Assembly (NCBI GenBank): GCA_021737185.1 | Contig: JAIPEL010000025.1 | Span: 1-42,186 of the forward strand | DNA from: Desulfobacterales bacterium | GTDB lineage: Bacteria > Desulfobacterota > Desulfobacteria > Desulfobacterales > CAFBRK01 | Direction of reading: 5' to 3' | Length of the DNA stretch: 42,186 nucleotides | In this document: positions 36,049 through 42,186 of the stretch, in pieces | How positions within the stretch are numbered: the stretch's first letter is position 1 | Layout of the letters: each line of letters opens with the position of its first letter | Program-made: the position numbers and the translations under genes | The notes under the pieces: model-generated | The model's database searches: none | Told to the model about the DNA's origin: nothing | The model's input: the letters and a program-made list of their open reading frames with translations, nothing else

Positions 36049-36708
36049 ATGGAAGAAAAACTGAAAGTGGTGATTGCCGAGGACAACCAACTGTTCCGGG
36101 AAGGGCTTAAATCCATGCTGAGCTCCCGGAAGGATCTGGAGGTGGTGGCCGAAGCCAGGGACGGGATCGAGGCCTACCGTGCGGTCCAGCGCAACCAGCC
36201 CGATTTTCTTCTACTGGACCTTTCCATGCCGAGGATGAACGGCTTTGGCGTCATCAAAGACGTCAAGAGCCTCCGCCCCGAGACGATCATCCTGGTTTTG
36301 ACCATCCACGAATCGGACGAACATGTGCTGGAAGCCTTCGAGGCCGGCGCGGACGGATACTGCATCAAGGATGCGAGCCGCCACGAACTGGAGGTGGCCA
36401 TCGACAGCGTTCTTTCCGGAAAGCGCTATATCAGCGCCGGGATTGCCGACAATGTACTTGAGGGATACCTGGACCGGAGAAAGCAGCTCAAGACCCAGTC
36501 CGCCTGGGATACCGTCACCCGAAGGGAACGGGAAGTGCTCAAGCTTCTCGCCGAAGGGTACCAGAACAAGGAAATTTCCGACTTTTTGAGCATCAGCATC
36601 AAGACCGTTGAAAAGCACCGGGCCAATATCATGAAAAAGCTGGACCTTCACAACGCCGCCGCCCTGGCGGCCTATGCCACGCGCAAGGGTCTGGTAAGCG
36701 AAGACTGA
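36049..36708 (+). CDS. NarL/FixJ-type response regulator
   Basis: A two-component response regulator of 219 residues. The receiver domain (about 5-120) has acidic E11/D12, the phosphorylated D57 (FLLLDLSMPRMNG), the switch threonine in LVLTIHES and the conserved lysine in YCIKDAS. The C-terminal LuxR-type helix-turn-helix (about 155-215) reads VTRREREVLKLLAEGYQNKE then ISIKTVEKHRANIMKKL. It should bind DNA when phosphorylated. No histidine kinase is adjacent, so it is an orphan here, and its targets are unknown. The ribosome site before the ATG at 36049 is weak. The TGA stop overlaps a palindrome. Confidence 0.95.
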   Translation: MEEKLKVVIAEDNQLFREGLKSMLSSRKDLEVVAEARDGIEAYRAVQRNQPDFLLLDLSMPRMNGFGVIKDVKSLRPETIILVLTIHESDEHVLEAFEAGADGYCIKDASRHELEVAIDSVLSGKRYISAGIADNVLEGYLDRRKQLKTQSAWDTVTRREREVLKLLAEGYQNKEISDFLSISIKTVEKHRANIMKKLDLHNAAALAAYATRKGLVSED

Positions 36709-36752
36709 TCAAATCGCTAACGCGATTTGATAGGTTTTCGCGTTCCGCGAAA
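36708..36752. repeat. Stop-codon palindrome, copy 5, with a second hairpin
   Basis: ATCAAATCGC (36708-36717), loop TAAC, GCGATTTGAT (36722-36731) overlaps the TGA stop of the response regulator. A second palindrome TTTCGCG-TTC-CGCGAAA (36736-36752) follows directly. Together they may terminate transcription. The rest of the 419-bp gap to the efflux adaptor is AT-rich DNA and the repeat at 36962. Confidence 0.75.
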
Positions 36753-36961
36753 CAATTGGAAAGCGGCTCAACAGCCCTTTCTTTTACATCTGCCTGCAAT
36801 TTCTGCATTACTGCCTATCCTGGGAAATACGCTTCTTTTTTTCCCTTCCTACATTCAATGCCCCATTTTCATGAAGCAGCGTATTGAATAAATTTTATAG
36901 GGATTGTCACATTTCCGTTCCGTTTGACAAGCGCTCTAAATCGTCAGTCGGGCGGCTTCCT

Positions 36962-37117
36962 GTAAAAGCGTCGTCATACCCGCAAATTTCTGTAAAATAC
37001 CCGTCATGCCCGCGAAGGCGGGCATCCAGACGGAGTCTTAGAAAAGGCGACTGGCTGCCCGCCTTCTCGGGCATGACAAAAAAAAGGGAAATTCGGACTT
37101 TTTACGAAACCATCAAT
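36962..37117. mobile_element. MITE-like element, copy 3, with degraded left end
   Basis: The right end (37092-37117, TTCGGACTTTTTACGAAACC) matches the right end at 32984. The interior GTCATGCCCGCGAAGGCGGG (37003-37022) is inverted at about 37058-37077. The left end is reduced to two GTAAAA-GTCAT pieces. It ends about ten bases before the predicted start of the efflux adaptor. Confidence 0.65.
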
Positions 37118-37127
37118 CTCCACCGTC

Positions 37128-38273
37128 ATGACAAAAACTCTCCGATCCCTCATCGTCTGGAATATGTATCTGCCTTGTTTTCGAATACGGTTGTTGATCG
37201 CCGCCATCCTCTTTGCCGCAATTGGACTCGTGACAAACGGCTGTGAGTCCGGGAAACAGGACGATGCCGATTCACCGCCCCGGCAAAGAAGCGTTTCGGT
37301 GACCACCTTCACGGCGGAGACCGGCAAAATTCAGGAAGTGGTCCATGCCGTGGGGACCATGGAGGCCATGAAGGACGTTGAGATCCGGCCGGAGATCAGC
37401 GCCATTGTCGAAAAAATTCATTTCCAGGAAGGAGCGCAGGTTTCCGCAGGAGAACTGCTGTTCACCCTGGAAAGCGACGAGATCCGGCGCCGCCTTCAAA
37501 GCCTGCAGGCGCAGCTTGACGGCGCCGAGGCCGAAGCCGAAAGGGCGCGGCGATTTTACCAACGCCGACGGGAACTGTTTTCGCGAAACGTCATTTCAGC
37601 CGAAACCCGCGACAAGGCCCTGGCCGACTACCTTTCAGCCAACTCCCGGGTGGATCAGATCGAAGCGCAAATCCTCGAAGCCAAAGAAACCTTGAAAAAA
37701 ACGCGGCTGGCTTCGCCGATCGACGGCATCGCCGGGGCGCATCGGGTGGATCCGGGTGATTACGCATCGGTGGGCGACCTGCTGACGACCGTGTTCAAAA
37801 TCGACCGGCTTTCTCTTTCTTTTACCGTTCCGGAGCGCTTTGCCGGCCAGGTGAAGCCGGGCCAGCTCGCCAGGATCGAGCTCCCCTCGCATCCGGAAAA
37901 ATTCTATCAGGGCAAAATCTATTATGTAAGCCCACAGATTGTCGAGACCACCCGCAGCCTTCCCCTCAAGGCATGGGTCGAAAATCCCGACCGAACCCTT
38001 CTGCCCGGGGCATATGCCGCCGTTGAACTGATCATCGAGACCCGAAACAATGCCGTGCTGATCCCCGAAGAGGCCCTGGTGCCCACCCGGGATGGCTACG
38101 GGATTTTTGTCGTGGAAGACGGCATGGCTCGCTGGCGTGAGGTGAACATCGGGCTGCGCAGACCGGGGACCGTCGAAATCCGCCAGGGACTGGAACCCGG
38201 AGAAATCGTGGTCCGAACCGGTCACATCAACCTGGCCGACGGTGATCCGGTCAAGGTGGTTTCCGCTCCATGA
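37128..38273 (+). CDS. RND efflux periplasmic adaptor (membrane fusion protein)
   Basis: The adaptor links an inner-membrane RND pump to an outer-membrane channel. It has 381 residues. A hydrophobic segment at about 21-37 ends in LVTNGCESG, which could be a lipobox with C39, though T at -3 is unusual. The lipoyl halves (VEIRPEISAIVEKIHFQEGA and LASPIDGIAGAHRVDPGD) flank a coiled-coil hairpin at about 115-190, followed by barrel and proximal domains (IPEEALVPTRDG). The start is uncertain: the ATG at 37128 has no ribosome site and lies next to a repeat, while the ATG at 37164 has a weak one. It overlaps the permease gene (ATGA). Confidence 0.92.
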   Translation: MTKTLRSLIVWNMYLPCFRIRLLIAAILFAAIGLVTNGCESGKQDDADSPPRQRSVSVTTFTAETGKIQEVVHAVGTMEAMKDVEIRPEISAIVEKIHFQEGAQVSAGELLFTLESDEIRRRLQSLQAQLDGAEAEAERARRFYQRRRELFSRNVISAETRDKALADYLSANSRVDQIEAQILEAKETLKKTRLASPIDGIAGAHRVDPGDYASVGDLLTTVFKIDRLSLSFTVPERFAGQVKPGQLARIELPSHPEKFYQGKIYYVSPQIVETTRSLPLKAWVENPDRTLLPGAYAAVELIIETRNNAVLIPEEALVPTRDGYGIFVVEDGMARWREVNIGLRRPGTVEIRQGLEPGEIVVRTGHINLADGDPVKVVSAP

Positions 38274-41200
38274 TCTGGAACCTTGCCATACGAAGGCCTG
38301 TTTTGACCGCTGTGGTTTTCCTGGCCCTGGCGGTTTTCGGCATCTACGGCTACACCCAGCTTCCGGTGCGTGAATACCCGGATGTGGAATTTCCCGTGGT
38401 CAGTGTGAGCGTGGTTCTGCAGGGGGCCGGTCCGGAAGTGGTGGAAGCCGAAGTGGTCGAACCGCTGGAAGAGAGCCTGAACACCATAGAAGGGATCAAG
38501 AACATCTCTTCGACCAGCCGCCAGAACGTGGGCACCGTGATGGCGGAATTCGAGCTGTATCGGGACATCGACGTCGCCGCCCAGGACGTGAGAGACCGGG
38601 TTTCCCGCGCCCGGCCGGATATGGCCGACGACATCGAAGAACCGATCGTCCGCAAGATCGACCCCGATGCCCAGGCGGTGATGTGGATCGCCCTGACCGG
38701 GGACCACCGCTGGGATCAGGTCCGCATGACCGAGTATGCCGAAGACCATATCCAGGAAGCGTTGGAAGGGCTTCCCGGCGTCGGTCAGGTCCAGATCGGC
38801 GGCAGCCGACGCTACGCCGTGCGCATCGCACTCGATCCGGACAAGCTGGCCGCATACCGGCTGACCGTGGCCGAGGTGGTGCAGGTGATCCAGCGTGAGA
38901 ATGTGGAAATCCCTTCCGGCCAGGTGGTCAGCCAAATGCGGGAGTTCACTGTCAACACCCGCGGGCGGTTTTCCAGTGCCGAGCCCTTCAACGACCTGAT
39001 TCTGGCCTACCGGCTGGGGGCTCCGGTGCGCCTGGCCGACGTGGGCCGGGCAGTCGACGGCGTGGAAAACGAACGCACCCGGGCGAGGTTTACCGGAGAG
39101 CCTTCGGTGGGGTTGGGGATCGTCAAACAATCCGACGCCAACATGGTCGAACTCGTCGAGCGGGTGCGGCAAAGACTTTCCGAAATCGAAAAGGGCCTTC
39201 CCCCCGGCCTGACCTATCAGGTTGCCTCCGACGATTCTCTGTACGTGAAAGAAAATATCCGGGATCTGCTGCTGACCATTTTCATCGCCACGGCCCTGGT
39301 GGTGGCGGTGATTCTCTTTTTTCTGGGTACCGTCCGGGGAACCTTGATTACCAGTATAGCGATCCCCACGTCGCTGGCCGGCGGCATGGCAGCCATGCAC
39401 TACTTCGGCTTCAGCCTCAACGTCCTGTCCATGCTCGGTCTGCTCCTGGTCATCGGCATCGTGGTCGACGATGCGATCATCGTGTTGGAAAGCGTTTATC
39501 GGCATATGCAGGCAGGCTCCGAGGCCAAGCCCGCGGCCCGGACCGGCACCACCGAAATCGCATTCGCCGCCATGGCCAACACCCTGTCTCTGGCCGCGGT
39601 ATTCATTCCGGTGGCCTTCACCCCCGGGATGATCGGGCGGTTCTTTTACGAATTCGGCCTCACGGTGGCAGTCACCGTGGCGGTATCCACTTTTACCGCC
39701 CTGACGCTGACGGCCATGCTCTGCTCGCGCATTCTCACCCCGGCGTCGGTCATGCAGCGGCCTGTGCTGCTGCGGTGGACCGGGGCGGTCTTTTCGGTCA
39801 TGGAAGCCGTGTACCGGCGAATGCTCGCCGCCTGCCTGAACCATCGCTGGATCACGGTGCTGACCGCAGCGGCGGTATTCGTCTGCGGGGTGCTGCTGTT
39901 TAAGCTGGTAGAAACCGAGTTTGCCCCGTCGGTGGACCGTGGGGAGTTTGCCGTCGCATTCGAAGCCGTGGAAGGCGCCTCCATCTATGCCACCGACCGG
40001 CACGCCAAGAAAATCGAGGCGGTTTTTTCCCAGGTTTCTGAAATCCGAAGCTATTTTCTGGCCATCGGCCTTGCCCGGGCAGGGCCGGGGAGGGTCAATG
40101 AAGGAATCAGCTTCGTCCGGCTGACTCCCCGGGAAGAGCGGCGCCGCTCCCAGGAGCAGATCATGCAGGCAGTGCGTGAAAAGCTGCGGGAACTGACCGG
40201 CCTCAGGGCCTTCGTGATGCAGCAGGGCGGACCGGCCCGAACCGAAGCCCCCCTCCAGGTAGTGCTGAAGCATCCGGACCTCCTGGAGTTGGCCCGCCGA
40301 AAGGACCGGGTCATGGCCTGGATGCGGCAGCAGCCGGAGTATACCGGCGTCAATGCCAACATGAAGCTCGACAAGCCCGAGGTCCGGGTACAGATCAACC
40401 GGAACAAGGCCGGCGAGATGAACGTATCGGCCGCGGAAATCGGAAATACGCTTCGATACATCTTTGGCGATCCGCAGATCTCCACCATCCAACGGGAGAA
40501 CAGGCGCTATGACGTCATCACCGAGATTGAAGGCGCCGCCCACACTCCGGAAACCATCTACCGGCTCTATCTCCGAAACGAAAGCGGTCAGATGGTGTCC
40601 ATGGCAAACCTGGTGAACATCGAAGAAGGGGTGGCGCCCAGCGAAATCCACCATTACAACCGGAGCCGTTCGGTGACCGTCCAGTCCCAGCTGCCGGCCG
40701 GGGTGGCGATGGGGCCGGCCACGGACAAGCTCATAGGCTACCTGGCGGGTCAACTGCCTCCCTCTTTTGACAGGGAGCTCTCCGGTAGGACCCAGGACTT
40801 CAAAGAGTCATTTTTCTACCTGACCATCACCCTCGGTTTTGCCGTCTTGTTTGTCTACCTGGTTCTGGCGGGTCAGTTCGAGTCGTTCCTCCATCCCATG
40901 ACGATCCTGTTGACCCTGCCTTTGGCCAGCATCGGTGTTTTCGGCCCGCTGGTCCTGTTCGACATGACCTTTTCCATCTTCGCCTTCATCGGCCTGATCT
41001 TTTTGGTGGGGCTGGTCACCAAGACCGGCATTTTGCTGGTGGACTATGCCAACGTGCTCAGGGCCCGGGGCGACACGATCCTGGAGGCCGCTCAAAAGGC
41101 GGGAGAAACGCGGTTTCGGCCCGTGGTCATGACCGCGTCGTCCACGATTCTGGGAATGCTTCCCATCGCCCTGGGCTACGGGGCCGGGGGAAACGCCAGG

Positions 41201-41404
41201 GCATCGATGGGCGTGGTGATCTGCCTGGGCAACCTGGTTTCCACGGCCCTGACTCTTTTGGTGATCCCGGTGGTCTACACCCTGGTCGACGAGCTTCAGC
41301 AAAAAGTGCTCCGGCATCCGCGTGTTTCGCTGATCGTCGGGCTGATCATTGCCGGGGCTGCAGCATTGACGGCATGGTTGGCGTTCGGAAACGGCGCTGG
41401 GTAG
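38270..41404 (+). CDS. RND efflux permease (HAE1 family)
   Basis: A proton-driven inner-membrane efflux pump of 1044 residues, the usual length of AcrB-type permeases. The N-terminus MIWNLAIRRPVLTAVVFLAL is the first membrane helix, followed by a large periplasmic domain, helices 2-6 with the proton-relay acids in GIVVDDAIIVLESV, a second periplasmic domain, and helices 8-12 (FVYLVLAGQFESFLHPMTIL, LVGLVTKTGILLVDYAN). The ATG overlaps the adaptor's TGA. No outer-membrane factor gene is in the window. Substrates cannot be told from sequence. The C-terminus GNGAG and its TAG abut a GCATAGG heptamer array. Confidence 0.95.
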   Translation: MIWNLAIRRPVLTAVVFLALAVFGIYGYTQLPVREYPDVEFPVVSVSVVLQGAGPEVVEAEVVEPLEESLNTIEGIKNISSTSRQNVGTVMAEFELYRDIDVAAQDVRDRVSRARPDMADDIEEPIVRKIDPDAQAVMWIALTGDHRWDQVRMTEYAEDHIQEALEGLPGVGQVQIGGSRRYAVRIALDPDKLAAYRLTVAEVVQVIQRENVEIPSGQVVSQMREFTVNTRGRFSSAEPFNDLILAYRLGAPVRLADVGRAVDGVENERTRARFTGEPSVGLGIVKQSDANMVELVERVRQRLSEIEKGLPPGLTYQVASDDSLYVKENIRDLLLTIFIATALVVAVILFFLGTVRGTLITSIAIPTSLAGGMAAMHYFGFSLNVLSMLGLLLVIGIVVDDAIIVLESVYRHMQAGSEAKPAARTGTTEIAFAAMANTLSLAAVFIPVAFTPGMIGRFFYEFGLTVAVTVAVSTFTALTLTAMLCSRILTPASVMQRPVLLRWTGAVFSVMEAVYRRMLAACLNHRWITVLTAAAVFVCGVLLFKLVETEFAPSVDRGEFAVAFEAVEGASIYATDRHAKKIEAVFSQVSEIRSYFLAIGLARAGPGRVNEGISFVRLTPREERRRSQEQIMQAVREKLRELTGLRAFVMQQGGPARTEAPLQVVLKHPDLLELARRKDRVMAWMRQQPEYTGVNANMKLDKPEVRVQINRNKAGEMNVSAAEIGNTLRYIFGDPQISTIQRENRRYDVITEIEGAAHTPETIYRLYLRNESGQMVSMANLVNIEEGVAPSEIHHYNRSRSVTVQSQLPAGVAMGPATDKLIGYLAGQLPPSFDRELSGRTQDFKESFFYLTITLGFAVLFVYLVLAGQFESFLHPMTILLTLPLASIGVFGPLVLFDMTFSIFAFIGLIFLVGLVTKTGILLVDYANVLRARGDTILEAAQKAGETRFRPVVMTASSTILGMLPIALGYGAGGNARASMGVVICLGNLVSTALTLLVIPVVYTLVDELQQKVLRHPRVSLIVGLIIAGAAALTAWLAFGNGAG

Positions 41405-41460
41405 GCATAGAGCATAGGGCATGGGAACAGATATCAGATGTCCGATGTCGGATGTCCGAT
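41402..41460. repeat. RND 3'-end composite heptamer array
   Basis: TAG-GCATAGA-GCATAGG-GCATGGG (41402-41425) is followed by GATATCA, GATGTCC, GATGTCG, GATGTCC, GATT (41430-41460). The leader GGAAACGGCGCTGGG in the last codons resembles the GGAAACAGCGC leader at malQ and the DUF72 gene. The same order of the two unit types is seen behind malQ. Confidence 0.8.
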
Positions 41461-41808
41461 TCAAAAAACGGCATCCGTCTTCGCTGCATTGCAGCTTCGG
41501 CGAGACAGGCCAGTCTTCGTTGCTCCGCAATTTCGCCGCGGCACGCGGAGGCCGTTCACTACAGAGGCAGAGGCTTCGAGGCAACATTTCATTCTTGATC
41601 AAATCCCGTTCGCGAACGGGACGGCAGGGCTGTCTTCGTTTTTTGCTGACATCCGACATCTGCCTGCCCGGCGAAGCCAAAGGCGACCTGTGGGGCGTAG
41701 CTCATAGAGCGAAGACTCAAGACGGGACATCTGACATCTGGTTTTTACCGACATCCGACATCCGACATCTGGCTTTTTACCGACCAATAACCGCCCTCAG
41801 GAGGCACC
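41405..41808. other. Gap between RND permease and the PII-like gene, filled with repeats
   Basis: No gene is seen in these 404 bp. After the heptamer arrays come a copy of the GCCGTTCACTACAG element (41541-41600), a CCCGTTCGCGAACGGG palindrome (about 41606-41621), and inverted GACATCY arrays at 41648-41662, 41725-41740 and 41750-41772. The last bases carry the AGGAGG ribosome site of the next gene. Confidence 0.7.
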
Positions 41809-42105
41809 ATGAAATTCCTCCACATCACCTTTCACTTCGAATTCTCCGAGCAGGTTGAGAAGATCCTTGACGAGGCGGGAATCGAGTCCTACGTGCGCTA
41901 CGCCATGGTCGAAGGAAAAGACAGGGAGGGAAAACACTTCGGAAACAAAGTGTTTCCCGGCAGCACCACCGTCGTCCAGGCCCAGGTGCCTGACGACAAG
42001 ATGGAAAAGCTGCTTGAAAAGCTGAAGGATTTCCGGGAAGACAAAAAATCCCACCGCCACATGACAGTCACGGTGATGCCGGTGGAAGAGAGTGTAGGGG
42101 ATTAG
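41809..42105 (+). CDS. PG0541-family PII-like transporter-associated protein
   Basis: A 98-residue protein with the ferredoxin-like PII fold expected for the PG0541 transporter-associated family, often found next to RND pumps. MKFLHITFHFEFSEQVEKIL begins the first strand and helix, YVRYAMVEGKDREGKHFG covers the loop region, FPGSTTVVQAQVPDDKMEKL the third strand and helix, and HMTVTVMPVEE the last strand. The ATG at 41809 follows AGGAGG four bases upstream. It probably forms trimers and may sense a ligand or regulate the pump, but this is inferred from family and context. It is separated from the permease gene by 404 bp of repeats, so it may rely on its own promoter. Confidence 0.82.
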   Translation: MKFLHITFHFEFSEQVEKILDEAGIESYVRYAMVEGKDREGKHFGNKVFPGSTTVVQAQVPDDKMEKLLEKLKDFREDKKSHRHMTVTVMPVEESVGD

Positions 42106-42109
42106 AAAT

Positions 42110-42175
42110 CCGATGTCGGATGTCCGATGCCGGCAAAGGCCAGAGGACAGATGTCAGATGTCGGATGTCGGCAAA
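42110..42175. repeat. RGATGTC heptamer arrays behind the PII-like gene
   Basis: CGATGTC, GGATGTC, CGATGCC (42110-42132) and AGATGTC, AGATGTC, GGATGTC (42146-42170) continue to the window edge, with CAGAGGACAG words between. They lie five bases after the TAG stop, again on the 3' side of a gene in the sense direction. Confidence 0.75.
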
Positions 42176-42186
42176 GGACCAGAGGT

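Noticed and set aside
38222-40753. Open frame of 843 codons antisense to the RND permease gene
   Set aside because: It is a shadow of a GC-rich gene with strong third-position bias; its translation is His/Gly/Asp-rich low-complexity without family motifs.

Overview
The window reads as chromosomal DNA of a Gram-negative bacterium, most likely a deltaproteobacterium (Desulfobacterota). This rests on the GC-rich codon use, the gene families present and the very high load of small dispersed repeats; no rRNA or marker gene settles it, so it is an inference. I saw no tRNA, rRNA, CRISPR array, phage gene or transposase gene.

Layout. (1) 1-4.3 kb, minus strand: homodimeric pyruvate dehydrogenase aceE, then aceF (cut by the window edge), with a universal stress protein upstream. 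(2) 4.5-10.1 kb, minus: an envelope/ion block with a DegQ-type periplasmic protease, a site-2-protease-like M50 peptidase with CBS domains, and a calcium-type P-type ATPase. (3) 10.4-30.6 kb: alpha-glucan and trehalose metabolism. The minus-strand series glgE, treS-mak fusion, glgB, glgM, treZ, a GH57/DUF3536 protein, a collapsed treY and malQ is transcribed away from a GH31 alpha-glucosidase and a GT5 glycogen synthase on the plus strand. (4) 30.7-42.2 kb: a Phd/PIN toxin-antitoxin pair with a promoter/operator, a DUF72 protein, a two-domain kinase-like/P-loop protein, a tandem PRC-barrel protein, an orphan NarL-type response regulator, and an RND efflux pair (adaptor plus permease) with a PII-like PG0541-family protein.

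How the genes work together. TreS converts trehalose to maltose, Mak phosphorylates maltose to maltose-1-phosphate, GlgE polymerises it to alpha-1,4-glucan, and GlgB branches it. GlgM can make maltose-1-phosphate from ADP-glucose and glucose-1-phosphate, and a separate GT5 GlgA gives the classical route. TreZ would release trehalose from glucan ends made by TreY, but treY is reduced to about 0.5 kb of joined fragments plus a frameshift, so the TreY/TreZ branch looks broken here.

The most unusual content lies between the genes. Most long gaps carry degenerate tandem repeats of 7 or 8 bp in several sequence types (GCATAGG, RGATGTC, GGACAGA, GAATTTG, GGTTGATT), often in inverted pairs filling the space between one stop codon and the next start. 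In several genes the array supplies or abuts the stop codon itself. A second family of short palindromes (AAAATCGC-loop-GCGATTTT) also sits on stop codons, and there are transposase-less elements with terminal inverted repeats. I regard this repeat system and the collapsed treY as the main points for follow-up.
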